Shown here piece by piece: positions 23,280-33,456 of a DNA stretch of 64,000 nucleotides (position 1 is the stretch's first letter; the number at the start of each line of letters is the position of its first letter). Below the pieces are notes generated by a model. The model was not told the DNA's origin. It ran no database searches and saw nothing but the letters and a program-made list of their open reading frames with translations. The translations under genes and the position numbers were made by a program. This stretch comes from Arachis hypogaea. Lineage: Eukaryota > Streptophyta > Magnoliopsida > Fabales > Fabaceae. The DNA lies in contig NC_092048.1 of assembly GCF_003086295.3 (NCBI RefSeq), positions 105,974,276 to 106,038,275 of the forward strand, written 5' to 3'.

Positions 23280-23585
23280 TGATGCCAAGGCATCATAGGC
23301 TAGTTTCACTGGCATTTTTCTGTTAGTTTTAGTTATTTTATGCATTTTCTTGAGCTTAAAGTAACCAAAAATGGTTAAATGAAGAACAAAGTAATGAACC
23401 ATCCAAACAATATGATTTTGATGCAAATTCCATGAGTTTTAGTTATATTACTTAAATGCTATGAATGAAAGATTTCTCATGAAATTTTGCAAGACTTTGA
23501 TGCAATTGTTTGGATGATTTCAGGGAAGAAGAGGCTAAGCAAGGAAGCAACAAAATCAATAAAGGAAGCTTGAATATCACATGTG

Positions 23586-24390
23586 GAGTTTAAGTTCCAG
23601 TTTAAGCCTAAACTGGAGCTTAAACGCCAAAATCATGAAGGATAAGAAATGCTGGGATTGAAGTTTAACCTCCAGTTTGACCTCAAACTGGAGGTTAAAC
23701 GCCAGAATGAAAAGCCTCACTTAAGGAGCATTCCACGTTTAACCTCCAGTTTGACCTCAAACTGGAGGTTAAACGCCAGAATGAGTATGCCACCCAGGGA
23801 GGAGTTCCACGTTTAACCTCCAGTTTGACCTCAAACTGGAGGTTAAACGCCAGAACCAGGAAGAGTACCAGGGGCCATTCCACGTTTAAGCTCCAGTTTG
23901 ACTCAAACTGGAGCTTAAACGTGTTCGATAGTTTTTTCACTCCAGGGTTGCTCTCTCCATCTCCACGTTTAACCTCCAGTTTGACCCCAAACTGGAGGTT
24001 AAACGTGTTCGACACCTCCAGGGCCACCATTCCAAGCTTCCACGTTTAACCTCCAGTTTGACCTCAAACTGGAGGTTAAACGTGTTCGACCTCCAGTATG
24101 CCTCCACCCTTTTCCACGTTTAACCTCCAGTTTGACCTCAAACTGGAGGTTAAACGTGTTCGACCTCCAGGGCTGCCCTTCCTATCTCCACGTTTAAGCT
24201 TCAGTTTAACCTTAAACTGAAGCTTAAACGTGTTCGACTACATGACTCTCCAGGGCTACCTTCTTCCATTTCCACGTTTAAGCTTCAGTTTAACCTTAAC
24301 TGAAGCTTAAACGTGCTTCTACAAATGGCATCACTGGAAGTGTCTGGCGTTTAAATTGCAGTTTAAGCTTAAACTACAACTTAAACGCCA
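23586..24390 (+). repeat. Array of 11 hairpins in U3 of H1
   Basis: Units of 40-46 bp begin at about 23586, 23661, 23734, 23808, 23880, 23964, 24042, 24115, 24188, 24273 and 24345. Each has arms such as CACGTTTAACCTCCAGTTT and its complement around a 3-5 base loop. The inner arm differs between units (ACCTCCAG, AGCTCCAG, AGCTTCAG) and the partner arm changes with it. Spacers of about 30 bases often begin with GTTCGAC or contain CCAGGG. Confidence 0.92.
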
Positions 24391-24712
24391 CTCTTGAAAA
24401 AAGGTTTCTGGGCCAAAAATATTGTGATTTAAGTTAGTCTTTGAGCACAATTATTAACTTAAACTTACTTTGGTATGAAACCCAATTGAATATCATGGTT
24501 TATGGGATTGGGCCTGAGGGATTGATGAGTTTGAAATCTCATTTATTGAGTCATGTGCCATTATTTGATTATCACTAAGTTGGCTCAATAAATGTTACAG
24601 GATTTGGATCAACAACCTCATCAAGATTATGGATCATAAACCCAAGACAAAAGGAAAGCAAGGAGAGGCCTCAAAGCCCAAGAAGCACAACTGAAGCTCA
24701 ATATAGAAAGTG

Positions 24713-24720
24713 TATAAATA
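24713..24720 (+). promoter_or_regulatory. LTR TATA box (H1)
   Basis: TATAAATA about 320 bases downstream of the hairpin array; H3 has the same box on the other strand (63125-63132). Confidence 0.55.
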
Positions 24721-25684
24721 GGATAGAAGTTAAGTTAGAAAGGGGACTTTTACTTTCACTTTTAGCTAGTTTCTTTTTCTTTGTAATTGAATTCAGAGCT
24801 ATGATTCACTAAACCCCCTTTCATTGGGTTAGGGAGCTCTATTGTAATTCAATGAATCAATAATAGTTTATCTTCTTCTTCAATCTTTTCTCTTGAATTT
24901 TGGTAGAAAGCTTCTCGATCTAATTCCATTGAGTAGTTGTCTTGGGAAAGAGACTACTCATACTTGGAATCCTTCGGAGCCTTGGGAAAGGAATGGAGGA
25001 TTCATGCTAGAGAAGCTTTCTCACAGTGGATTGGATTGGGGTTTGGATGGATATTGTGACATGTAATCCTACCAAATTGTGGTTCATGAAATTGTGTGGT
25101 ATAATCAGTGATCAAGCATCATCTCTTCTTATGAACATTTAAACCAAGGGATTGGGAATTTGTTTGTTTTTAGAGAGCATTGGTGAGCCAAGGAATTGGG
25201 ATCCAATCATATAAGATTGCCAAGCAAAATTCAATGAATGCATTGGTTGAGGAAGAGATTTACATGTTTTGATTCGGAGATTTCAATATCTCCTAAACCC
25301 AATGAATTCCCCATTTCTGATTTCCACTTTCTCTTTACATTCTGCAATTCAATTCTTGCAATCATCCCCATTCCCTTTTAATTTCAGCAATTTACATTCT
25401 GCTCTTTAATTCATGCAATTTAAGATTCAGCCATTTAATTTTCTTGTCATTTACTTTTCCCGCCAATTTTACATTCCGCAATTCTCATCTCAAATCTTGA
25501 TTCCGCTCAACTAGAACACACTTCTAATCCGAATTGCTCACTCAACCAATCCTTGTGGGATTCGACCTCACTCTATTGTGAGTTTTTACTTGACGACGAT
25601 AACCGGTGCACTTGCCGGAAGGAATTTTGCCGATCGTGCAATTTCCTAAATCGTAGCATAACACGTTTATGCGCATCAAGTTTA

Positions 25685-25702
25685 TGACGCCGTTGCCGGG
25701 GA
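25685..25702 (+). other. Primer binding site of H1
   Basis: TGACGCCGTTGCCGGGGA, one mismatch (third base) from the tRNA-Asp match, six bases after the LTR end. Confidence 0.8.
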
Positions 25703-25961
25703 TTGGTTTTCGATTGACAATTCTCAAATTGGAAGCTAACTAGATTGAGCAATTTTCTCTTGCTTTGTTAATTCTGTTCTAAATACTTGTTGAATTTTAA
25801 TTTCTGCACTTGGTTACATGCTTTCCTTCTTTATGCCTTTAAATTCATGCAACTAACTCACTGACTCACTAACTGTTTGAATTAATTCCTCAATTGAGCT
25901 GACCATACTCTTCCATTAACCAAGAGTATTTTACCTGTTTGTGTTTGAGCTGTGTTCTTGT

Positions 25962-28769
25962 ATGACAGGTAGGAGAGGAGAGACATCAACTCCTCCATAT
26001 ACCGAACCGGAAAGGACCCTTCATAGACTTAGAAGGGAAGCAAAAGGGAAGAGAGTAGTGGGAGAAGAGGAATCTGAAGGAGAATCTGAGGACAATTTTG
26101 AGGAAGCTCTAGATCTCAACATGGATAGAGAAGTTCACAACCATGAGAGAGCTGATGGAAACAATGCCATTCCTGAGAGGAGGGTTCTTAGTTCATACAT
26201 AAACCCAACCTCTGGGAATTGTGGTAGTAGCATCCAGAAACCACCCATTCAGGCCAACAATTTTGAGCTCAAGCCACAGCTAATATCATTGGTGGAAAAT
26301 CATTGTTCCTTTGGAGGAAGTGCTAATGAAGACCCAAACCAACATCTCACAAAATTCCTGAGAATTTGTGACACTGTGAAGTCCAATGGAGTCCAGGAAG
26401 ATGCCTATAAACTGCTCTTGTTCCCATTTTCACTTAGGGACAAGGCAGCTAAGTGGCTGGAATCATTCCCAAGGGGGAGTCTAACCACATGGGATGAGGT
26501 GGAAGGCAAGTTTCTGGCACGTTTCTACCCTCCACAAAAGGTCAATAGGCTTCGATCTGAGGTCCAGACTTTTAGACAACAAGATGGTGAAACTCTCTAC
26601 GAGGCATGGGAGAGATTCAAGGACTTGACAAGGAAATGCCCACCAAACATGTTCCATGATTGGGTGCAATTGCACATCTTCTATGATGGGCTCTCTTATG
26701 AATCAAGGAAGGCTGTAGACCATTCATCAGGAGGTTCATTGAACAAGAAAAAGACCGTGGAAGAAGCCATTGAAGTGATCGAGACAGTGGCCGAGAATGA
26801 GTACTACTATGCATCAGAAAGGCACAACACTAAGGGAGTCATGGAGCTGAACCATGTTGATACAATTCTAGCCCAAAACAAGGTGTTTGCCAAGCAACTA
26901 GCAGAGCTTACCAGGCAATTAGAAACAAAGCAAGTGGCTGCAATACACACACAAGATCAAGAGGAAGTAGGCATTGAAGGAGGTGATTGGGATGAGGTTA
27001 ACTATGTGGGAAACCAACAAAGGCAATCATATGATCCACACTCCAACACTTACAACCCAGGCTGGAGAAACCACCCAAACTTTGGGTGGGGAAACCAACA
27101 AACCCAACCACAAAACCACAAACCTTACAACCACAACCAACAAAACAATTCCACATACCAAAACTCCAACCAAAGATCATACCAAGCCACACAAAACACT
27201 TACCCCCAATCATCATATCATGGCCAAAATAATCAACATACCCAACCTAATCCGAACCAACAATTTCAAGATCAATTAAACCGGATGGAAGGAATGATGG
27301 CAACCATGAGCCAAGACATAATTGAATTGAAGAGCTTCAGGGATGATGTGAGAACTACCTTAAGAAACCATGGTGAAAAACTCAAAAGGTTGGAATCTCA
27401 AGTAGGAGAGCTATCTCAACAGGCACCCAAATCAACTGCAGTGTTCCCTAGTGACACAGAAAAGAATCCTAAGGGGGAACAAAAGAGAGTAAGATGGGAA
27501 GAGTGCAAGGCCATCACCATATTGAAGGAAGTCTCAGAAGAAGAAGGAATCAGGTCCTCACAGCAGGAACCAGAAATCTTGAAAGAAGATGTGGAAGAAG
27601 TTAAGCAGGAAAGTGGAACTGAGCAAGCCAAGGATCTGCAAAAAGGCATGATGGAAGTATACCAACCAAAAGCACCATTTCCTGAGAGGTTAGGAGGAGG
27701 TGAAAAAAGGAAAACCTATTCAAGGTTTCTAGATACATTTAATTCTCTGCATGTCAATATTCCCTTTCTTGAGATTCTTCATCAAATGCCCACACACATC
27801 AAGTATTTAAAGGAATTGTTAAGCAAGAAAAGAGTTTTGAAGGGAGGACAAACGGTAACAATGAACAAAGAATGCAGTGCTCTCATCAAGAAGGACACAC
27901 TCTCTAAGAAAACGGACCCAGGAAGTTTTCATATCCCTTGCATCATAGGGGAAACAAAAATTGACAGAGGATTCTGTGATCTAGGAGCTAGCATAAATGT
28001 GATGCCTCTAACTCTTATGAAGAGGCTACAACTGAACGAGGTGAGATCCACTGATGTAATCATACAACTGGCTGACAAAACTCAGAAGCAAGCTGAAGGG
28101 GTAGTTGAAAATGTGCTGGTGAAAGTAGGAGATTATTATTTCCCCACAGACTTTGTCATTGTGGACATGGAGGAAAGCTATTTACACCCTATCATTCTGG
28201 GCAGACCATTTCTAGCCACTACTAGAGCGCTCATAGATGTAGAACAAGGAGAACTAATTCTGAGAATACATGATGAACAGCTCATTTTCAAAGTCTTCAA
28301 ACCTGCATCTGAGCCTGAACCAGAATCTGAAAAGCCTAAAGATGATAGTAGCCATCCGTGTTTGGAGGAAAGTAATCCAGCAGCTGAGACTCTAAAACAG
28401 TCATTGGAAGGCAAACAAGAGTTGCAAGAGTTAGAGCCACAAGAATCAGTGGAAACAGATCAGAAGGATCCTCCTGACATAAAGGTCAATGAAGAAATCC
28501 TCAAGAGAAAGGGAAGAGTGATAGGGAGATTGCCAAGAGGATGGAGAAACAAGAAAATTCCCACTGAAGGTTTTTCTCCGGGAGATAAAGTGATCTCAAG
28601 TCATTATCTGCCAATCCCACCTGGCCTCAAGACCATTCCTTCCCAGCTCCCTCAAGTGTTCACAATCAAGAAAGTTCTTTCTATGGAACATTTAGAGGTC
28701 ATGAATGAATCAAGAGGGGACGTTTTCATAGTGAGAGGAGAGGACGTCAAGCACTACAATCCACCCTAA
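25962..28769 (+). CDS. H1 gag-protease polyprotein with integrase-tail-like C-terminus
   Basis: Intact ORF of 935 residues from the ATG at 25962 (MTGRRGE); an in-frame ATG at 25941 adds only seven residues, with no clear support. Residues ~98-270 are the plant retrotransposon gag domain (ANNFELKPQL, FLRICDTVK, YEAWERFKDL). Residues ~330-450 are Asn/Gln-rich, without a visible CCHC knuckle. Residues ~640-780 are a retropepsin-like domain with DLGAS at ~672-676 and LGRPFLAT at ~746. Residues ~868-933 (SPGDKVISSHY ... LPQVFTIKKV ... RGEDVKHYNPP) resemble the last part of an Athila integrase. Reverse transcriptase, RNase H and the integrase core, which normally lie between, are absent with no frame break. 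It probably supplies capsid to a trans-mobilised element. Confidence 0.82.
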   Translation: MTGRRGETSTPPYTEPERTLHRLRREAKGKRVVGEEESEGESEDNFEEALDLNMDREVHNHERADGNNAIPERRVLSSYINPTSGNCGSSIQKPPIQANNFELKPQLISLVENHCSFGGSANEDPNQHLTKFLRICDTVKSNGVQEDAYKLLLFPFSLRDKAAKWLESFPRGSLTTWDEVEGKFLARFYPPQKVNRLRSEVQTFRQQDGETLYEAWERFKDLTRKCPPNMFHDWVQLHIFYDGLSYESRKAVDHSSGGSLNKKKTVEEAIEVIETVAENEYYYASERHNTKGVMELNHVDTILAQNKVFAKQLAELTRQLETKQVAAIHTQDQEEVGIEGGDWDEVNYVGNQQRQSYDPHSNTYNPGWRNHPNFGWGNQQTQPQNHKPYNHNQQNNSTYQNSNQRSYQATQNTYPQSSYHGQNNQHTQPNPNQQFQDQLNRMEGMMATMSQDIIELKSFRDDVRTTLRNHGEKLKRLESQVGELSQQAPKSTAVFPSDTEKNPKGEQKRVRWEECKAITILKEVSEEEGIRSSQQEPEILKEDVEEVKQESGTEQAKDLQKGMMEVYQPKAPFPERLGGGEKRKTYSRFLDTFNSLHVNIPFLEILHQMPTHIKYLKELLSKKRVLKGGQTVTMNKECSALIKKDTLSKKTDPGSFHIPCIIGETKIDRGFCDLGASINVMPLTLMKRLQLNEVRSTDVIIQLADKTQKQAEGVVENVLVKVGDYYFPTDFVIVDMEESYLHPIILGRPFLATTRALIDVEQGELILRIHDEQLIFKVFKPASEPEPESEKPKDDSSHPCLEESNPAAETLKQSLEGKQELQELEPQESVETDQKDPPDIKVNEEILKRKGRVIGRLPRGWRNKKIPTEGFSPGDKVISSHYLPIPPGLKTIPSQLPQVFTIKKVLSMEHLEVMNESRGDVFIVRGEDVKHYNPP

Positions 28770-28810
28770 CAAGGGACAACCGTCAAGCTAATGACGTTAA
28801 ACAAGCGCTT

Positions 28811-28828
28811 GTTGGGAGGCAACCCAAC
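28811..28828 (+). other. Conserved hairpin after gag ORF (H1)
   Basis: GTTGGGAGGCAACCCAAC: six-pair stem, loop AGGCAA, 41 bases after the stop. Counterpart of the hairpins at 2347 and 58877, with one compensatory pair change. Confidence 0.6.
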
Positions 28829-30384
28829 CTGAGGTAATACCTTTTTGCTGTTTCTTTTATTTGTTTCAATAAAAGGGGTAAAGTAGTTTCTGTGCATTGC
28901 AAAGAATTAAGTTGGTGTTTCACACCAAACAATGAATTCATGGATCCATAAGTCAAAGGGGAATGTGTGACTCTAAGTTTGGTGTTCCACCATAAAGATC
29001 AACTGAACACAACAACCTTTGAATTATGTGAAAGGAACAACTATTCTAAGCAGTCACAGAAATGCTTAAAACCCTTAGTAGCAACATCATTCCAAGATAA
29101 CTCAAGGATTCAAAGAACACAGAGAAGTAAGTGGGAGACTAAGTTTGGTGTTCACACACCAACTTAAGAATCCGATACTTACCCACACATAGTTGAGCTA
29201 ACCACTTAAGTGCTTGAGGAGCAAGCAACTTCATTACTCTTTGCAGGAAAGGAAACAAGAACCTTAAAGCATGAAGCAACATTTAGGAAGAAGAAGGAGA
29301 AATCAAAGTGTTTCCTGACAACAAAGAGAAAACAAGGAATTTCACAAGGTGGTATTATTCCTTGATAATTCTTTAAAAAGGTTAAACAAAAGCATGCGTG
29401 TTCTGGTTTAAACTGTAAATGTTGACTCTTTCTGGAATGTGTAGTTTTTTTTGTTAATTGCTTTGAATAAAGTGAATGCTTAGATGTTTGGATATAACTT
29501 CACCTTCTTAAACAAGTGCCTGCCATGCTTGTTCTGTTTCCAAAAATAAAAGAAAAGCTTGAACAAAAGTAACTTGGCTAAATTAGTGACAAATCAAGTA
29601 GAATTAAGTGGTGGTATGCATGCTTGATTGTTTAGTCACATCACTAAAATTAGAGTGTAGAATTATCATTTTTTATGTAGAAGTAAAAATTGTCTATGGA
29701 TCTTGATGAATAAATGTCTTTGGCCATGAAAAAGAAAGAAAAAGCCACGGAAAAAGGCAACCAAAAAGCAAAAAAATTGAGAAAATAAGCTAGGCACCAA
29801 TGGTTTGAACTTCTGAGACAAATGCCTGTGGTGTTTATGTATTAAGGATATGCTTGGATGAATAGGTTCTGAGGAGTGTTTCAACACTTGGTAACTTGGG
29901 TTAACTAACCCGGGATTATCAACCAAAAGTCCATTATCAAGAGCAACCTCAATACAAAACATTTAGTCACACAAAGAGGTGCTGGGCACCAATGTCTCAA
30001 GAAGAAATGTGAACTAAAATGCCTAAAGTGGATATGTGTAGTGCACTGATAAAAAAAAGAAAATGCCAAAGGCTTGTGCAACACATGACACTAAGCAAAC
30101 AAGGAGCAAAAGAAGCTCTAAGAAAAAGAAAAGAAAAACAAAAGAGAAGTGCCAAAGACATAAGAATAACAGGAGGCCATAGCAATTTTTGACGGATGCA
30201 ATGAAAAAGTGATAATCCTACCTGATAAGTATGAAAAAGTGATGCTGCAACTTTCTGCATAGAACCCTTCTGATGAACTTCAAATGCTTGCTAATATAGC
30301 CAATGTAATTACTTTCTGTTCATACTTTCTTCTCAAATAACTCAGGACTTGCTTAGGGACAAGCAAGTATTAAGTTTGGTGTTG
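28829..30384 (+). other. Noncoding 3' tail of H1
   Basis: 1.55 kb without a credible gene; minus-strand ORFs at 29666-29962 and 29997-30260 are chance. The motif AAGTTTGGTGTT, which directly precedes the 3' LTR (30371-30383), also occurs near 28975 and 29142, and a variant lies at 28910, two of them followed by a short complementary ACACCAA/CACCA. Confidence 0.65.
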
Positions 30385-30975
30385 TGATGCCAAGGCATCA
30401 TAGGCTAGTTTCACTGGCATTTTTCTGTTAGTTTTAGTTATTTTATGCATTTTCTTGAGCTTAAAGTAACCAAAAATGGTTAAATGAAGAACAAAGTAAT
30501 GAACCATCCAAACAATATGATTTTGATGCAAATTCCATGAGTTTTAGTTATATTACTTAAATGCTATGAATGAAAGATTTCTCATGAAATTTTGCAAGAC
30601 TTTGATGCAATTGTTTGGATGATTTCAGGGAAGAAGAGGCTAAGCAAGGAAGCAACAAAATCAATAAAGGAAGCTTGAATATCACATGTGGAGTTTAAGT
30701 TCCAGTTTAAGCCTAAACTGGAGCTTAAACGCCAAAATCATGAAGGATAAGAAATGCTGGGATTGAAGTTTAACCTCCAGTTTGACCTCAAACTGGAGGT
30801 TAAACGCCAGAATGAAAAGCCTCACTTAAGGAGCATTCCACGTTTAACCTCCAGTTTGACCTCAAACTGGAGGTTAAACGCCAGAATGAGTATGCCACCC
30901 AGGGAGGAGTTCCACGTTTAACCTCCAGTTTGACCTCAAACTGGAGGTTAAACGCCAGAACCAGGAAGAGTACCA
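30385..30975 (+). repeat. Short 3' LTR of H1 (591 bp)
   Basis: Identical by eye to 23280-23870, ending GAGTACCA after the fourth hairpin, then AAACC (30976-30980). It lacks the remaining seven hairpins, the TATA box, R and U5. Confidence 0.88.
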
Positions 30976-31134
30976 AAACCTAAGGGAGTAAAACTAGATC
31001 TAAAATTGTCAACTGTATAGAATGAATGTTCTCTTTTTGTTTCTGCATATTCTCTGGCTCTAGTCTGCTATTTTGGGCCGAAAACTGGGTCGAAATAAGG
31101 TCCAAAATTGCCCCCAACGAATTCTGCAGATTAT

Positions 31135-31340
31135 GCAGATCGCACATGTCACGCGATTGCGTCATCCTTGTGGACGCGTCATCCGTGTTTTTTTTCCTTG
31201 CCACGCGTTCGCGTCGTCCCCGCTACCGCATCGCCAGAACTTTTCCAATCCGCGTGGCCGCGTGAGCCATGCGGCCGCGTCACTGCGATTCGCTCTCCTT
31301 CGCGCGGTCGCGTGAGCCATGCGACCGCGTCACTTCTCGC
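31135..31340 (-). repeat. CpG-rich module in LTR K
   Basis: Units such as GCGGCCGCGT, GCGACCGCGT and GCGTTCGCGT spaced by 15-25 bases, the same design as in LTRs A and B. Plus-strand ORFs here are composition artefacts. Confidence 0.7.
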
Positions 31341-31633
31341 TGGTTATCTCCTCAAATTCTTGTGTTCCTTCCATTTTTGCTAGCTTCCTTTCCAATCTCC
31401 AACTCGTTTATGCCCTGTAAAGTCTGAAACACTCAACACATAGATCACGGCATCGAATGGAATAAAAGAGAATTAAAAATAAATAATTAAAGTCTCTAGG
31501 AAGCAGTTTTCAAACATGTAATAAATTCAGGAAGGAAATCTAAATGCATGCTAATTTAATGAATAAGTGGGTAAGGATCATGATAAAACCACACAATTGA
31601 ACACAATATAAACCATAAAATAGTGGTTTATCA

Positions 31634-31638
31634 GTGAG
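31634..31638. repeat. Target-site duplication of K (right)
   Basis: GTGAG, matching 22442-22446. Confidence 0.85.
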
Positions 31639-32518
31639 CAATGAGGTTTTAGACCTCATTGTAGAGTCTAACCTTTAAAAGAGGTCGGTCTTTCTTCGTG
31701 GAATCTAAAAGAAGTCGGAATTTTCTTTATCAGTCTGGAGGTTTTTAACCTCATTGTAGAGTCTGACCTTTAAAAGAGGTCAGACTTTCTCTGTGAGCTC
31801 TAAAAGAAGCCGGATTTTTTTCTCTGTGAGTTCTAAAAGAAGTCAGATTTTTCTCTGTGAGCTCTAAAAGAAGTTGGATTTTTCTCTGTGAGCTCTAAAA
31901 GAGGTCAGAATTTGTACAGTATTTTTCGATCTGGAGACTTCTTTGAAATTACTGAGATGGCTATATGGATTGGTAGGTCCATCATAGGAATCTACGTTGG
32001 AAATTTCTTGGAACCTTTGTACGCATAACCTCTTTAGAGAAAAGATTGTCCCCTCCAATGAAGACTAAGTCTTTGTCATCCTGACTTTCTTTTTTCCCTG
32101 GCTCGAATTCCAGTTTTCTTAGTTTATCTTTAATCTCTCTTCTATTGTGAAGCTCTTTTCAGAGTTGGCTCTCGATTTTCTTCGTCGTTCTAACTCGTTT
32201 TTCAAGGGATCTCTATTTTTTTTTGTAGATTCTGCCATTAAGTCTTTAATCAGACTAGTTGCTTCTTCTGCTGGAGTAGTAGGACTTTTGTTTATTCTCT
32301 TTTTTTTCACGTATCTTCTTTTGCCAATTGAATTTTCTGATTTGAAAATTCTTTTACTCAGTTGGCTTTCGAGTTCGTCTTGGTTTGCTTTTTACAATGA
32401 CCTTGGGACGGTGCTTTCTTCTCCTTTGCTTTGGTTGTGGTGTGCTTTCTTTCTAAATGCCATCTATCTTGATTGGTGTGCATACAGTATCAAATTCTAC
32501 AATGCTTTATTGTGATTG
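31639..32518 (-). other. Interior of T between K and H2
   Basis: 31639-31925 continues the AGGTCGG-type array. 31926-32518 is degenerate; a 63-codon minus-strand ORF (32119-32310) rich in Lys and Glu may be a retrotransposon relic but I cannot assign it. Confidence 0.5.
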
Positions 32519-32794
32519 ATATGTGATGCCAAGGCATCTTAGCTAATTTCACAAGCCATTTTAGTATGTTTTAGGTTAGTTTCATGCATTTTCTTAGGCA
32601 ATAAGCAAGTATTTAGTTGAATATGCATTCATACCTTTATTCAAGCAAACATTTTGAATTCTAAACAATTTCATGAGAATAATGCAAGGATTGAATGATA
32701 GAATGAATGATGCATCATCTCATGATTAAGAGCAAGACTTTGATACACTTTATTTGATTGATTTCAGGTAAGAAGAGGCAGAGAAGAGCCACAT

Positions 32795-33275
32795 TAGTGG
32801 CCATGTTAGTGGCCATTAACGTGGAAAAGGGGGACAACTTGCAAAGTTAGTGGTGAAGTTAGCACCACTAAAGTGTTCGAAGGCCAATTAAGCCCATGTT
32901 AGTGGCCTCGTTAGTGCCACTAACGTGGTCACTAACGTGGAAGAATGAAGAGATCAAGATGTTAGTGGTGAAGTTAACATCACTAACGTGGGCATTAACG
33001 TGGATAAAAAGGGAGAGTGAAACGTTAGTGGTGAAGTTAGCACCACTAACGTGCTCGAAGCCAAGGTTTGCCCACGTTAATGCCACTAACGTGGGCCATT
33101 AACGTGGAAGAAAGGGTGTTTTGGACGTTAATGGTGAAATTAACACCATTAACGTGACCAAGGGTTAGGAAAGGCTACGTTAGTGGCCACGTTACTGCCA
33201 CTAACGGTGGGGTTAACGTGACTCAAAGGGTTTGGGAACGTTGGTGACCAAGTTAGTGTCACTAACGTCTTCGAA
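32795..33275 (+). repeat. Hairpin array in U3 of H2
   Basis: Eight or nine inverted-repeat units built on ACGTTAGTGG / CCACTAACGT or ACGTTAATGG / CCATTAACGT, for example ACGTTAGTGGTGAAGTTAGC followed by ACCACTAACGTG. Spacers include GTGTTCGA, GTGCTCGA and CTTCGAA. Positionally equivalent to the H1 array but unrelated in arm sequence. Confidence 0.88.
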
Positions 33276-33448
33276 CCAGGAATTTACACTTGACGTAACC
33301 ACACTAACAGCCTGACTGACGTGAATGATGCCCAACTCAAACTCTTCCAGCAAGCTGAGCAAAGCCCATTGAGATTGTAACTGCTTCAACTAAGCTCAAA
33401 GGCCCACATCCAGAGACTTGCAGACTGAACTGAAGATCAGAGAAGTAG

Positions 33449-33456
33449 TATATATA
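33449..33456 (+). promoter_or_regulatory. LTR TATA box (H2)
   Basis: TATATATA followed by GGGG, about 175 bases downstream of the hairpin array. Confidence 0.5.

Larger units (their letters stand above)
23280..25678 (+). repeat. 5' LTR of H1 (2399 bp)
   Basis: Starts with the palindrome GATGCCAAGGCATC after the first T and ends GCGCATCA, giving terminal inverted bases TGATGC/GCATCA. It holds 11 tandem hairpins (23586-24390), a TATA box (24713-24720) and a 3' part that matches H3 (62209 onward, opposite strand). Confidence 0.9.
23280..30975 (+). mobile_element. Non-autonomous element H1 with unequal LTRs
   Basis: 5' LTR 23280-25678 (2399 bp), primer site 25685-25702, one long ORF (25962-28769), noncoding tail, 3' LTR 30385-30975 (591 bp). 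The 591 bases match the first 591 of the 5' LTR with no visible difference, so it is young. Both flanks carry AAACC, so the short 3' LTR is the true end of the element in this locus, not a random break. There is no reverse transcriptase, RNase H or integrase core. Confidence 0.88.
22447..31633 (-). mobile_element. Solo LTR K, split by H1
   Basis: Minus-strand LTR from TGATAAACCAC (31633) to CATTTCATCA (22447), flanked by GTGAG on both sides. There is no interior, so it is a solo LTR of about 1486 bp once H1 is removed. It has a CpG-rich module at 31135-31340. H1 sits at 23280-30975 within it, with AAACC duplicated. K inserted in the AGGTCGG array of T. Confidence 0.85.

Noticed and set aside
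23695..24049. ORFs on both strands through the hairpin array
   Set aside because: Repeating peptide such as FNLQF-VKLEVKRG is simply the hairpin unit translated; inverted repeats keep both strands open.
23586..24390. Regularly spaced ~44-bp repeats with ~30-bp spacers, CRISPR-like in outline (also 63452-63985)
   Set aside because: Plant LTR context, repeats vary and are full hairpins, no cas genes; these are U3 arrays of H elements.
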